Shown here in pieces: positions 17,627 through 27,328 of a stretch of 64,000 nt of DNA. How positions within the stretch are numbered: position 1 is the stretch's first letter; each line of letters begins with the position of its first letter. Location: contig JAIQFE010000017.1 of assembly GCA_020073445.1 (NCBI GenBank), forward strand, positions 1 to 64,000, given 5' to 3'. The translations under genes were made by a program, and so were the position numbers. Source of the stretch: Terriglobia bacterium. Lineage in GTDB: Bacteria; Acidobacteriota; Terriglobia; Bryobacterales; Bryobacteraceae. Below the pieces are notes generated by a model. The model worked only from the letters and a program-made list of their open reading frames with translations. It was not told the origin of the DNA and searched no databases.

Positions 17627-18478
17627 GTGAACATTAGCGAGTACACCCGGCGCCGGACTCTTCAGCTTCTGGGCGCCGGGGCCGCCACCTGGATGGCGGC
17701 CGGGGTGGCAGACGCATCCGAACTGCCCATCAAGACCAGCGGTCTCGAACACATTGGCATGCAAGTGCCGGATCAGGAAGCGGCCGCGAAATTCTACGGA
17801 CGGATCTTCGATCCCCAGCTGTTCCAGGAGAAGGATCCCCCGCCGAGGTATTACGTTAAGATCGGCATCAACTATATAGCGTTCGGCGGGCTTCCTGCCA
17901 ATGCCAACCCTCCCGTAACCTCTGCCCGGATCGACCACTTTTGCGCTGTTGGCCTGGACTATAAAGGACAGGAGATGAGGAAGAGCCTGGATGAAGCCGG
18001 CGTTCCCATGACAGGCCAGGGCGCCTTGGGGATGGCGGCGGATCCGGACGGCCTGCGGCTTCAGTTTCTGGGCGCGCCGGCCGGATTGGCGCGGACCATC
18101 ATCCCGTCTTCCCGAATCTCGCAGGACGAACCTGCCGTGCAGGCCATCGGATTCGATCACATTATGCTTGCCGTGACCGATCTCGAAAAGTCCGCGGTGC
18201 ACTACCGGAAGATTTTCGGCATGGAGGTTTCGCGGACCAAGAAGCCCGACAGGATCTGGTTCGGCGTTGCGAAGACCCGCCTGGGTCTGGAGACGGTCGC
18301 GCCCGGGAAGTCGCCCAGCATCGAACATATTGGGATCAAGGTTGCGGGTTTCGATAAGGGTGCTATTACCGAAAAGCTAAAGAAACTCGGCGTGGAGATC
18401 GCGCCTTCGAACGATGAGGGCGGGCTGCGATTCAAGGATCTGAACGGGCTGTTGATGGAGCTGAAACCGGGAGTTTGA
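17627..18478 (+). CDS. Exported VOC (glyoxalase/dioxygenase fold) protein
   Basis: The GTG-started 283-residue protein has a twin-arginine-like signal (YTRRRTLQLLGAGAATWMA). Two VOC modules follow: residues about 38-152 (GLEHIGMQVPDQEAAAKFYGRIF) and about 165-283 (AIGFDHIMLAVTDLEKSAVHYRKIF). Each begins with an IxHI/M strand whose histidine is the usual metal ligand of this fold. The family includes glyoxalases, extradiol dioxygenases and binding proteins; the reaction here is not predictable. The gene lies between the TonB receptor and the ankyrin gene in one operon. Confidence 0.87.
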   Translation: MNISEYTRRRTLQLLGAGAATWMAAGVADASELPIKTSGLEHIGMQVPDQEAAAKFYGRIFDPQLFQEKDPPPRYYVKIGINYIAFGGLPANANPPVTSARIDHFCAVGLDYKGQEMRKSLDEAGVPMTGQGALGMAADPDGLRLQFLGAPAGLARTIIPSSRISQDEPAVQAIGFDHIMLAVTDLEKSAVHYRKIFGMEVSRTKKPDRIWFGVAKTRLGLETVAPGKSPSIEHIGIKVAGFDKGAITEKLKKLGVEIAPSNDEGGLRFKDLNGLLMELKPGV

Positions 18479-18479
18479 C

Positions 18480-19988
18480 ATGCGATTTACGTGCGCCGCG
18501 CTGGGGCTGGTCGTATTGCCGGCCGCGGGTTTCGGAGCGGATACGCGCATTGCGGAAGCCGCGATGCACCAGGACAACTCCGCGGTGCGAGCCCTGATCC
18601 AGCAAAAAGCGGATGTAAACGCTACGCTGCCGGACGGCGCGACGGCTCTCCATTGGGCCGCGAACGAGGACGATCTCGACACGGTTAGCCTGCTGATCCA
18701 GGCGGGCGCGAACGTGAAGGCCAAGGATCGCTACGGCTTCACCCCCTTGTACTTCGCGTCGACAAACGGCAGTGCAGCGGTGATCCGCAAGCTGCTCGAC
18801 GCCGGGGCCGATCCCAACGCCGCCGATTCGAGCGGGGAAACGGCACTCATGACCGCGACGCGCAGCGGCAATGTCGACGCTGTCAAAATTCTTCTTCAGC
18901 ACGGAGCGGATGTAAAAACGAAGGATGCTGTAACGCAGCAGACGCCGCTAATGTGGGCGGTGCGATCGAATTTTCCCGCAGCCGTTGACCTCTATCTCGA
19001 ATATGGAGCCGAGATCAATGCGCGCACGCGCACCGGCAAGACGCCCGCGGCGCGACCCCCTGGGGCGGGTGGTGGATCGCACGGCGCGGGAATCGTTCGC
19101 AGCGGCTGGCCGGAACAGGGTTTTCAGGGCGAGACTCCGGGCGGCATGACGCCGCTGCTCTACGCGGCTCGCGACGGCAGGGTCGACATCGCGCGGATCC
19201 TTATCGCGGCCAAAGCGGACGTGCAACAGGCGGACGTAAACGGCATCACTCCGCTACTGATGGCGATCACCAACAATCATCTGGATACGGCGAAGTTCCT
19301 GTTGGAGAAGGGCGCTGCCGTAAACGCGGCCGACTGGTGGGGCCGTGCACCTCTGTACGCCACGGTAGAAATTCGCAATCGTGATTATGGCCGGAACAAT
19401 GAGCACGAGATCGACCGGCCGGCTGCGCTCGAAGTGATCAGAATGCTGCTCGATCGCGGCGCGAATGTGAATGCCCGAACCAAGGAAGTCCCGCCGACCC
19501 GCCGGTTCGTGACTCCATTAGGCGATTTATCCTGGGTCGATTTCACCGGCCAGACTCCGTTCCTAAGGGCGGCGCTCGCCGGTGATATTACGGTGATGCG
19601 ACTCCTGCTCGAAAAGGGCGCCGATCCGAATATCGCTACCTTCGCGGGCACCACGGCCCTGATGGCGGCCTCTGGAGTGAACTGGATGACGGGGCAGACC
19701 TACACCGAATCCAAAGAAGCTCTGATGGAGGCGGTTCAGTTGTGCCTCGATAAGGGCGGAGACGTGAACGCGAAGAACTCGATGGGAGTGACGGCAGTCA
19801 TCGGCGCTGCGAATCGGGGATCGGATGACATCCTGGAGTTCCTGGTGAAGAAAGGTGCCCGGTTGGACATTAAAGACAAGGAAGGCCGCACGCCGCTGGT
19901 GTGGGCCGAAGGCGTTTTTCTCGCCACCAACGCTCCGGAAGCCAAGCCTTCGACGATGGCTCTGATCAAAAGGTTGATGGCGCAATGA
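18480..19988 (+). CDS. Secreted ankyrin-repeat protein
   Basis: A Sec signal (MRFTCAALGLVVLPAAGFG) precedes around ten ankyrin repeats spread over residues 25-500, for example DGATALHWAANEDDLDTVSLL, GFTPLYFASTNGSAAVIRKL and GETALMTATRSGNVDAVKIL. A glycine/proline-rich insert (near residues 188-200) splits the array. Ankyrin stacks bind proteins; location in the periplasm beside a cytochrome suggests a scaffold. GGGAG lies six bases before the ATG. The stop overlaps the next start as ATGA (19985-19988), so it is coupled to the cytochrome gene. Confidence 0.9.
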   Translation: MRFTCAALGLVVLPAAGFGADTRIAEAAMHQDNSAVRALIQQKADVNATLPDGATALHWAANEDDLDTVSLLIQAGANVKAKDRYGFTPLYFASTNGSAAVIRKLLDAGADPNAADSSGETALMTATRSGNVDAVKILLQHGADVKTKDAVTQQTPLMWAVRSNFPAAVDLYLEYGAEINARTRTGKTPAARPPGAGGGSHGAGIVRSGWPEQGFQGETPGGMTPLLYAARDGRVDIARILIAAKADVQQADVNGITPLLMAITNNHLDTAKFLLEKGAAVNAADWWGRAPLYATVEIRNRDYGRNNEHEIDRPAALEVIRMLLDRGANVNARTKEVPPTRRFVTPLGDLSWVDFTGQTPFLRAALAGDITVMRLLLEKGADPNIATFAGTTALMAASGVNWMTGQTYTESKEALMEAVQLCLDKGGDVNAKNSMGVTAVIGAANRGSDDILEFLVKKGARLDIKDKEGRTPLVWAEGVFLATNAPEAKPSTMALIKRLMAQ

Positions 19989-22264
19989 GCGGACTGAAAC
20001 GGGCGGCCGCGGCCGTTGGAGTGCTGCTGATCGCCCTGGTCATTCGCCCAGAGAATGCCCGCCCTCAGAATCCATCTCCTGACCAGGCGCTGCTAAATCA
20101 GTACTGCATCGGCTGCCATAACGAGAAAACCAAGACCGCGGGCCTGATGCTTGACAAGCTGGATCTGTCGCATCCCGGGCAGGATCCGGAAACCTGGGAA
20201 AAAGTCGTGCGCAAAGTGCGGGCGGGCATGATGCCGCCGTCGGGCATGCCTCGCCCGGCGCGTGCGGTGCTCGACTCGTGGGCTACTAACCTCGAAGCCG
20301 GTTTGGATCGCGCGGCCACAGCCAAGCCCAATCCCGGCAGCACGGGACTTCATCGGCTGAATCGCACCGAATACACCAACGCCATCCGCGACCTTCTGGC
20401 CATTGACGTGGATGGCGCGACGGTTCTTCCCGCGGACGATTCGAGCGAAGGGTTCGACAATATCGCCGACGCACTAGCGGTTTCGCCCGCGTTGATCGAG
20501 CGCTACGTCGGCGCGGCCGGGAAGATCAGCCGTCTGGCGGTGGGGAACATGTTGATCACGCCGTCGACGATCACTTATCGCGCGCCGGGGGATCTCTCGC
20601 AAACGGAACACGTCGACGGGTTGCCGCTCGGTACGCGCGGCGGCATGCTGGTCCGGCATACGTTTCCCCTGGATGCCGAGTACTCGTTTAAGGTTCGTGC
20701 CCGATCGGCGGGAATCGGCGTAGGCGGCGCCGGGGCTCCGGGCGAGGAATTGGAACTGGTTTTGAACGGCGAGCGCCTCAAATTGGCGGCCGGGGGCTCT
20801 ATCGACGTGAAGGTTGCCGTAAAGGCGGGGCCGCAGGACATTGGTGCGGCTTACGTGCGGAAGGCTCCTCCAGGCGCGGACGATATCTGGCAGGTATTCG
20901 CCGGAAACTCGAGCGTGAGCAGCATCGCGATTACCGGGCCGCTCAATCCGACTGGTCCTGGAGACACACCCAGCCGCCGGAAGATTTTCGTGTGCCACCC
21001 GGCGTCCGAAGCGGAGGAAGCCGCGTGCGCGAAGACGATTCTGTCCACGCTCGCACTGCGCGCGTATCGCCGGCCGCCCTCTGGCGCCGATCTCGATACG
21101 CTTCTCAGCTTCTACCAGACGGGGCGCAAGAACGGCAGTTTCGATCTGGGTATCGAGCAGGGACTGGCGCGCGTACTTGTCGATCCGCGTTTCGTGTTCC
21201 GCTTCGAACAGGAACCGGCCGGTGTAGCCGCGGGCGCTAGTTATCGCGTGAGCGATGTGGAACTGGCTTCGCGCTTGTCGTTTTTCCTCTGGAGCAGTAT
21301 CCCGGACGCGGAACTTCTGGACCTGGCGGTTCAGGGCAAACTGCACGATCCTGCCGTGCTCGAAAAACAGACGCTGCGCATGCTGAAGGATCCGCGTTCG
21401 GAAACGCTGGCGACCAATTTCGGCGGGCAGTGGCTGTATCTGCGGGAATTGAAGAACGCCCGTCCCGAGGCGCGCGGCTTCAACGATAACCTTCGCCAGG
21501 CGTTTCGCCGCGAGACCGAATTGCTTTTCCAAAGCGTCGTGGACGAGGATCGCAATGTGGTCGATCTGCTCAACGCGGATTACACGTTCGTCAATGAGGC
21601 GCTGGCTCGCCACTACGGGATCCCGGGTGTCAAAGGGAGCCGGTTCAAGCGGGTCACGATCCAGGATGAAAACCGCCGCGGTCTGCTGGGCCAGTCGAGT
21701 TTCCTGCTGGTGACTTCGGTCGCCAACCGGACTTCGCCCGTATCGCGCGGCAAATGGGTGCTCGAAAACCTTCTGGGGACTCCCGCGCCTCTGCCTCCGC
21801 CTAACGTTCCGCCGCTCCCGGAGAGCGAAGGCGCACAGCAGCCCGCTTCGATCCGGCAGAAAATGGAGCAGCACCGGCAAAATCCCGTGTGCGCCGCCTG
21901 CCATAAGATCATGGATCCGATCGGGTTTTCGCTGGAGAATTTTGACTTGATCGGAAAGTACCGGACTACCGATGGCGGCACCCGCATCGACGCGTCTGGC
22001 CAACTGGTCGACGGCACCAAGCTGGACGGCCCGGCGAGCTTGCGGCAGGCTCTGTTGAGCCGTTCCGACGTGTTCGTTCGGACCATGACCGAAAAGCTGT
22101 TGACGTACGGAACCGGCAGGGCCCTGAAATATTACGACATGCCGGTGGTGCGTTCGATCACGCGCGACGCGGCCAAGAACGACAACCGTTTTTCATCACT
22201 GATTCTGGGCATCGTCAAGAGCGATCCGTTTCAGATGCGAGTAAAAGCAGGAGGCAACCAATGA
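19985..22264 (+). CDS. DUF1587/DUF1592/DUF1588/DUF1585 c-type cytochrome
   Basis: This 759-residue exported protein has a signal peptide and a heme-binding motif C41-I-G-C-H45 followed by MMPP, the planctomycete-type cytochrome c start. Then come DUF1587 (GLHRLNRTEYTNAIRDLLAI), a DUF1595/1592 core (YRVSDVELASRLSFFLWSSIP), DUF1588 (RRGLLGQSSFLLVTS), a proline run PLPPPNVPPLP, and DUF1585 with a second heme-like motif CAACH before KIMDPIGFSLENFD. These proteins occur in Planctomycetes and Acidobacteria with a DUF1552 partner, as here. A role in periplasmic oxidation of sugars or polymers is suspected but unproven. The earlier open frame from 19901 is inside the ankyrin gene and was not used. 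Confidence 0.92.
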   Translation: MSGLKRAAAAVGVLLIALVIRPENARPQNPSPDQALLNQYCIGCHNEKTKTAGLMLDKLDLSHPGQDPETWEKVVRKVRAGMMPPSGMPRPARAVLDSWATNLEAGLDRAATAKPNPGSTGLHRLNRTEYTNAIRDLLAIDVDGATVLPADDSSEGFDNIADALAVSPALIERYVGAAGKISRLAVGNMLITPSTITYRAPGDLSQTEHVDGLPLGTRGGMLVRHTFPLDAEYSFKVRARSAGIGVGGAGAPGEELELVLNGERLKLAAGGSIDVKVAVKAGPQDIGAAYVRKAPPGADDIWQVFAGNSSVSSIAITGPLNPTGPGDTPSRRKIFVCHPASEAEEAACAKTILSTLALRAYRRPPSGADLDTLLSFYQTGRKNGSFDLGIEQGLARVLVDPRFVFRFEQEPAGVAAGASYRVSDVELASRLSFFLWSSIPDAELLDLAVQGKLHDPAVLEKQTLRMLKDPRSETLATNFGGQWLYLRELKNARPEARGFNDNLRQAFRRETELLFQSVVDEDRNVVDLLNADYTFVNEALARHYGIPGVKGSRFKRVTIQDENRRGLLGQSSFLLVTSVANRTSPVSRGKWVLENLLGTPAPLPPPNVPPLPESEGAQQPASIRQKMEQHRQNPVCAACHKIMDPIGFSLENFDLIGKYRTTDGGTRIDASGQLVDGTKLDGPASLRQALLSRSDVFVRTMTEKLLTYGTGRALKYYDMPVVRSITRDAAKNDNRFSSLILGIVKSDPFQMRVKAGGNQ

Positions 22265-23586
22265 GTTTCATCACCAGAAAACATCTTTCGCGCCGGACTC
22301 TGCTGCGCGGCGTGGGAGTTTCGCTCGGGCTGCCGCTGCTCGATTCCATGGTGCCGGCACAAACGCCGCTGTCCAAGACCGCGGCGACGTCGAAAAGCCG
22401 ACTGAGCTGCATCTACGTGCCCCACGGCGCGACCATGGACAAGTGGACTCCGGCCGCTGACGGCAAGGGCTTTGAGTTCACCGAGATCCTCAGCCCGCTG
22501 GAGAAATTCCGCGACCGCGTTTCGATTGTGTCGAACCTTGCGCACCCAGCGGCGGGCGGTGTGGGGTCCGATGCCGGCGCCGACCACGCGCGATCGGCCG
22601 CCGTGTTTCTCAGCGGCGTGCACCCCGAGCAGGGCTCGATTCACGTGGGCACCACGATCGATCAGATCGCGGCGCAGCGTATCGGACAGGATACCCCACT
22701 GCCCTCAATCGAGCTTTCGATTGAAGAGGTCGCTCTGAGCTGCGGCTCGGGTTACGCGTGCGCCTACTCGAATACGATTTCCTGGAAGACGCCGACCACG
22801 CCGCTGCCGATGGAAAACAATCCACAGGTGGTGTTCGAAAAACTGTTCGGCGACGGGAGCAACAACGCCGACCGGCTGGCTCGCAAGCAGCAGAGCCGCA
22901 GCCTTCTCGATTCGGTGATGGATCAGGTGGCGTCGCTGCAGCGGGAGCTTCCCGCGTCCGACCGCACCAGACTGGGCGAATATCTGGATGACGTCCGCGA
23001 GATCGAACGCCGCATCCAGAAAGCCGAAAATCAGATCCCGGCGGATCTGAAACTGCCCGAAGCGCCGGTGGGCGTGCCGGAATCCTTCGACGAGCATTTC
23101 AAGATCATGTACGACCTGCAGGTGCTGGCATTCCGCGCCGAGATCACTCGAGTCGCCACGCTGATGTACGCGCGCGATACCAGTGGCGCGGTCTATCCGC
23201 AGAGCGGCATTCGCGACGGGTTCCACGTGGCTTCGCACCATTCGAACAATCGCGCGAATATGGACAAGTTCGCGCTGATCAATAAGTATCACGTGGAGAT
23301 GCTCGCGTACTTCCTGGACAAGCTGAAGTCGACGCCCGATGGCGACGGAAACCTGCTGGATCACTCCATGGTTCTTTACGGCAGCAGCATGAGCAACGGA
23401 AACCAGCACGATCATGATCCGCTGCCCGTCGTGCTCGCTGGTGGAGCCTCCGGACAACTGAACGGCGGCCGTCACATGACTTATGCTCCGCATACGCCGA
23501 TGTCGAACCTGCTGCTGTCGATGCTCGACAAGCTGGGGATTCAGGCGGATAAGCACGGCGATAGCACCGGGAAGCTCGAGATTTAA
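22261..23586 (+). CDS. DUF1552 protein, cytochrome partner
   Basis: The 441-residue protein has a twin-arginine signal (KHLSRRTLLRGVGVSLGLPL) and the DUF1552 core: RLSCIYVPHGATMDKWTP, EKFRDRVSIVSNLAHP, ARSAAVFLSGVHP, and late HSMVLYGSSMSNGNQHDHDPLPVVLAGG. The fold resembles alkaline-phosphatase/sulfatase-type proteins (DUF1501 relatives), and the export route suggests a folded, possibly metal-loaded protein. It overlaps the cytochrome gene by ATGA (22261-22264), so the two products are probably made in equal amounts and act together in the periplasm. Confidence 0.92.
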   Translation: MSFITRKHLSRRTLLRGVGVSLGLPLLDSMVPAQTPLSKTAATSKSRLSCIYVPHGATMDKWTPAADGKGFEFTEILSPLEKFRDRVSIVSNLAHPAAGGVGSDAGADHARSAAVFLSGVHPEQGSIHVGTTIDQIAAQRIGQDTPLPSIELSIEEVALSCGSGYACAYSNTISWKTPTTPLPMENNPQVVFEKLFGDGSNNADRLARKQQSRSLLDSVMDQVASLQRELPASDRTRLGEYLDDVREIERRIQKAENQIPADLKLPEAPVGVPESFDEHFKIMYDLQVLAFRAEITRVATLMYARDTSGAVYPQSGIRDGFHVASHHSNNRANMDKFALINKYHVEMLAYFLDKLKSTPDGDGNLLDHSMVLYGSSMSNGNQHDHDPLPVVLAGGASGQLNGGRHMTYAPHTPMSNLLLSMLDKLGIQADKHGDSTGKLEI

Positions 23587-23609
23587 CTGCGTTATAAGGT
23601 TTCCTTAAC

Positions 23610-24476
23610 ATGAAAATAAAATTACTGCTTTCCACCCTTGCTCTTGCCGCCGTCGCTATGGCGCAGCCGAAGCTCCAATTGAAGGTGCATCACGGCGCCG
23701 GCCAGAACGGTTACGACGTGAACTCCACGATGATCTCCGGCGAAAAGGACATGCTGGTGATCGATCCCCAGTTCAGTCTGAGTGAAGCCCATCGCCTGGC
23801 CGCGGAGATTCTGGAGTCCAAGAAGAATCTGGCGATCATTTACGTCACCCACCCGCATCCCGACCATTTGTTTGGCCTCGCGGTGCTGCATCAGGCGTTT
23901 CCGTCTGCCCGGATTGTCGCGCTGCCGGCCACGGTCAACGCCGCCAAGACGGGTTGGCCCGCCCGGCAGAAGTTCTGGTTTCCCACCTACGGCAACAACA
24001 TCCCAGGGCCCGAACCCGTCTTGCCGGAGGAACTGACTACTCCCGTACTCACCCTTGAGGGGGAAAACTTCCCCATTACGGGTGGAGTGCAAGGGGCAGA
24101 CGGTCCAGGGAACAGCTTCGTCTATATTCCGTCCCTCAAAGCGGTGGTGACGGGAGATATCATGTTCGACCACGTCTACTTTGGTGTTCCCCGGGACAAG
24201 GCTCGCGAAGATTGGTTGAAGACCACCGAGCAGATCGTCGCGCTGAATCCGGCCATCATTGTCCCCGGTCATGAGGGTCCTGGCGCGACACGCGACCTGG
24301 CGACACTCGCGTTCATGAAGAAGTACATCGCGGATTGGGACGCGAACGTCGCTGCTTCGCATGACGCCGCGGAAATGCGGGCCAAAGTTCTAAAACAGTA
24401 TCCCGGCCTGGGGATGGAATTCACCCTCAACGATCGGGTCGCGACCTACTTCCCGGCGGCTACCAAAGGAAAGTAG
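23610..24476 (+). CDS. Secreted MBL-fold hydrolase
   Basis: A Sec signal (MKIKLLLSTLALAAVAMAQ) is followed by a 270-residue metallo-beta-lactamase fold. The metal motif is THPHPDHLFGL, VVTGDIMFDHVYF gives the bridging aspartate, and IIVPGHEGPG the last histidine. The full set of ligands suggests an active periplasmic hydrolase; relatives act in quinoprotein-linked oxidation or as lactonases. It lies 23 bases after the DUF1552 gene and closes the operon; the convergent arabinofuranosidase gene ends 21 bases away. Confidence 0.88.
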   Translation: MKIKLLLSTLALAAVAMAQPKLQLKVHHGAGQNGYDVNSTMISGEKDMLVIDPQFSLSEAHRLAAEILESKKNLAIIYVTHPHPDHLFGLAVLHQAFPSARIVALPATVNAAKTGWPARQKFWFPTYGNNIPGPEPVLPEELTTPVLTLEGENFPITGGVQGADGPGNSFVYIPSLKAVVTGDIMFDHVYFGVPRDKAREDWLKTTEQIVALNPAIIVPGHEGPGATRDLATLAFMKKYIADWDANVAASHDAAEMRAKVLKQYPGLGMEFTLNDRVATYFPAATKGK

Positions 24477-24497
24477 AGCCGTGTTGGGCATGCTCGT

Positions 24498-26057
24498 CTA
24501 TGCCGGAGCAGCCTGCAGCAGTAGCCGCGAATACGAACGTGCTGGCAGTTGAAGCACCATACGCCCGCTCGGGCGCGGCGACTCGAGCGAGGCGGGCTTC
24601 ACTTTGTCGGGCTCGGCAAACGTGTTGACGGCTTTCAGATCCGTGCCCGTCAGGGTATCGAATCGCAAGCTGCGGGTAGGTGCGTTGTCGCGGAACACTA
24701 GGGTGGCTTCGCGCGGCTGCATCAGGTCGCGATTGAGCAGCAACACACAATACTGGCCCGTAGCCGGGTCAAAGGTGACCGCGCTGTCGATGGCCGGAAT
24801 GCCTTCGATCGCGGCGGATTCCACCAAGGCGTCCAGTGCCTGCCCGCGCGCGCTTTCGAGCGCCCACGAGTAGGGATAGTAGATGCTCTGGCGCAACAGG
24901 CCATTTGCATTGGTCACAATCGGTGCGATTACGTTCACCAATTGGGCAAGGCAGGCGACGCGGACTTTGTCCGAGCGCCGCAGGAGCGCATTCACCAACC
25001 CTCCCACCAGCAACGCGTCTTCCAGGTTGTACTCTTCCTCCAGCAGATGCGGGGCCTGTTGACGCTGGCCGTTGCCGCCCCGGCGGCGGTACCAGACGTT
25101 CCATTCGTCGAAGGAGAGCCACAGGCGCTTGTTGGAGCCGGTGCGCTTGCGAACATACTCGCAAACGGCCGCGACCTGATCGATCTGCTCTTCCATCGCC
25201 AGGTTCAACGCCAGATATTTCAGGGAATCGCCCCGAGTTTCACCGGTCGCGTCGTTCCCGTAATAGCGGTGCAGGCTGATGCCGTCCACTTGCGAATAGC
25301 ACTCTTCCAGAACTTCACGATCCCATTCCAGAAATGTCGATTGCCCCGGGCCAGACGAGCCGCAGGCGATCAGTTGCACGTTGGGGTCGGCCGCTCGCAT
25401 TTGCCGCGCGGCGTCGACCGCTTTGCGGCCATATTCTCGGGCCGGCATGTGGCCAATCTGCCAGGTACCATCCATCTCGTTGCCCAGGCACCAGGTGCGA
25501 ATGGCATGGGGCTGCGCGTAGCCATGTTCGCGTCGCAGATTGCTCCACTTAGTGCCGCCAGGAACGTTGCAATATTCCACCAGTGCGGCCGACATCTCGG
25601 GTGCCGCCGTGCCGAAATTAGTCCCGATCAGCGGCTCGGCGCCAACACTCCTGGCCCAGGTTACGAATTCATTGGTGCCGAACTGGTTCGTCTCGATGGA
25701 GTTCCAGGCCCGGTCGAGCACAGTGGGCCGTTTGTCGCGCGGGCCCACGCCATCCAGCCAGTTGTAGCCGGAAACGAAGTTGCCGCCCGGATAGCGAATG
25801 ATCGGCACGCCCATGCTGCGCACCTCCGCGGCAACGTCTTTGCGGAAGCCGGCCGGATCCGCCAGAGCCGACCCGGGATCATAGATGCCGCCGTAAATAG
25901 CGCGACCCAGGTGTTCCAAAAAGCTGCCCCAAATGCGCCGGTCAATGGTGGCCCGCACGCGAAGCGGATCGATCACAACACGGTTGGCCGCGGCCTGCGC
26001 CCGCAGCAGGGTGGGCGCGGCAAACATCAGCGGGACAAAGTTCCGTCGAGTCAGCAT
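24498..26057 (-). CDS. GH51 alpha-L-arabinofuranosidase, exported
   Basis: The 519-residue protein matches glycoside hydrolase family 51. Markers are GSFLEHLGRAIYGGIYDP, IIRYPGGNFVSGYNW, WCLGNEMDGTWQ with the acid/base glutamate, and LWLSFDEWNVWY with the nucleophile glutamate, followed by the C-terminal beta-sandwich. It releases terminal arabinofuranose from arabinan, arabinoxylan or oligosaccharides. The start MLTRRNFVPLMFAAPTLLRAQA looks like a twin-arginine signal, whereas many GH51 enzymes are cytoplasmic, so it probably acts in the periplasm. It is last in the operon headed by an AraR-type regulator, 14 bases after the permease. Confidence 0.92.
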   Translation of the reverse strand: MLTRRNFVPLMFAAPTLLRAQAAANRVVIDPLRVRATIDRRIWGSFLEHLGRAIYGGIYDPGSALADPAGFRKDVAAEVRSMGVPIIRYPGGNFVSGYNWLDGVGPRDKRPTVLDRAWNSIETNQFGTNEFVTWARSVGAEPLIGTNFGTAAPEMSAALVEYCNVPGGTKWSNLRREHGYAQPHAIRTWCLGNEMDGTWQIGHMPAREYGRKAVDAARQMRAADPNVQLIACGSSGPGQSTFLEWDREVLEECYSQVDGISLHRYYGNDATGETRGDSLKYLALNLAMEEQIDQVAAVCEYVRKRTGSNKRLWLSFDEWNVWYRRRGGNGQRQQAPHLLEEEYNLEDALLVGGLVNALLRRSDKVRVACLAQLVNVIAPIVTNANGLLRQSIYYPYSWALESARGQALDALVESAAIEGIPAIDSAVTFDPATGQYCVLLLNRDLMQPREATLVFRDNAPTRSLRFDTLTGTDLKAVNTFAEPDKVKPASLESPRPSGRMVLQLPARSYSRLLLQAAPA

Positions 26058-26071
26058 GATAAATCCTCTCT

Positions 26072-27328
26072 TTACGTGGAAGAGATATTGGAAGCGAGTT
26101 GTTGGTATTCGGTTTCATCCGCGCGTCCCAGGATCGTGCTGGTGGGGTCGAGAAACTGGTTCAGCAGTGTTCCCACAAACAGCAACGCGGCAAACCCGGT
26201 GGCGAGCATGAAGCCGTAAATCGGTCCGCCCATGGCGTCGCTGATCGCGCCGATCGCCAGCGGAGCCAACACGGCGGAGAGGCAAGTGTAGAAGAGGATG
26301 ACACCCGCAGCCGCGCCGTGCGCGGATTTGGGAACGCAGCTGATCCCCTTGGAGTTGACGGTCGGGTAGATGACGGACATGAACAATCCCGACAAAGGCA
26401 GAGCGTAGATGGCCCAGTGCACGCCACCGGCGATGCTCGCGGCGAAACACGCCACGATAGCGCCGCTGCAGATGGTCAAAGCTGAACTCCAGGCGAGCTT
26501 GTTCAGCATCCACGCGCCCAGAAACCGGCCTCCCGCGCGTAACAGGAAGAAAATCGAGATGCTGTAGACGGCGATCCATTCGCCCGATCCGTGGTAGCCG
26601 TCGAACAGCGTCGGCATCCACACGTAGATCGCCGATTCGACGGCGACATAGAGAAATGCCCCGAGCGAGAACAGGAGAACGAAGGGGTTCTTCGAGACGG
26701 CCAGGACGGCCTGCGGATTCGCGTCTTCGACCGCCGCGGCCCGCGTCGGGTATTGCACACGGAGCGCGGTCAGAATCAGCAGGACGCACATACTGCCCGC
26801 GATCACGTACAGCCATTGCCATGGGACGCTCCGTTTCAGTAGTTGCGCCAAAAGAGCCGGGCCGATAATCGAGCCGATCCCGAAGAAGCCCTCGACGAAG
26901 TTCATGATGGACGTATGTTCGGCCGTCGAGTGGGAGATGTCGCCGATCAGCGCGAGTGCTCCGGTCTTGAAGATCCCAATGGCGGCGCCGGACAGTGCCA
27001 TCAGCACGCAGAAGAATGGGAAGGAGCTCCCGGCGATGAAGAGGTAGGAAGAGGCCGCGAAAAGAGTCAGGCCGGCGACGATCGTCGTTTTCCGTCCGTA
27101 GCGGTCCGCCAGATGCCCGAGCAGGAAGCCTGCCAGAGCGATGCCGGCCATCGTAGCGTATTGAAACGTTCCGGCGGCGGTCAGGCTCAGTTTGAATGTC
27201 TTGATGATCTGGGGAATAATGATGCCGACCGAGTCGGTAGTCATCGCGAACATCGCGAACATGACATAGGTCAAGCCCTTGATCAGGGTCATGTTCATGA
27301 GGTTGCGCGGCTTGGCGGGCGCACTCAT
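26072..27328 (-). CDS. MFS sugar permease
   Basis: This 418-residue membrane protein has twelve predicted helices in two halves. The MFS signature between helices 2 and 3 is GHLADRYGRKTT. The second half has LFMSVIYPTVNSKGISCVP and GVILFYTCLSAVLAPLAIGAISD, which resembles FucP-like sugar porters. Substrate is probably sucrose or arabinose because it sits between a sucrose phosphorylase and an arabinofuranosidase. The start at 27328 has AGGAG eight bases upstream and overlaps the phosphorylase stop by ATGA; the longer frame to 27442 was rejected. Confidence 0.88.
   Translation of the reverse strand: MSAPAKPRNLMNMTLIKGLTYVMFAMFAMTTDSVGIIIPQIIKTFKLSLTAAGTFQYATMAGIALAGFLLGHLADRYGRKTTIVAGLTLFAASSYLFIAGSSFPFFCVLMALSGAAIGIFKTGALALIGDISHSTAEHTSIMNFVEGFFGIGSIIGPALLAQLLKRSVPWQWLYVIAGSMCVLLILTALRVQYPTRAAAVEDANPQAVLAVSKNPFVLLFSLGAFLYVAVESAIYVWMPTLFDGYHGSGEWIAVYSISIFFLLRAGGRFLGAWMLNKLAWSSALTICSGAIVACFAASIAGGVHWAIYALPLSGLFMSVIYPTVNSKGISCVPKSAHGAAAGVILFYTCLSAVLAPLAIGAISDAMGGPIYGFMLATGFAALLFVGTLLNQFLDPTSTILGRADETEYQQLASNISST

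Noticed and set aside
20474-22003. A 509-residue reverse frame inside the cytochrome gene
   Set aside because: Shadow of the DUF1592-type gene; arginine-rich composition without motifs.
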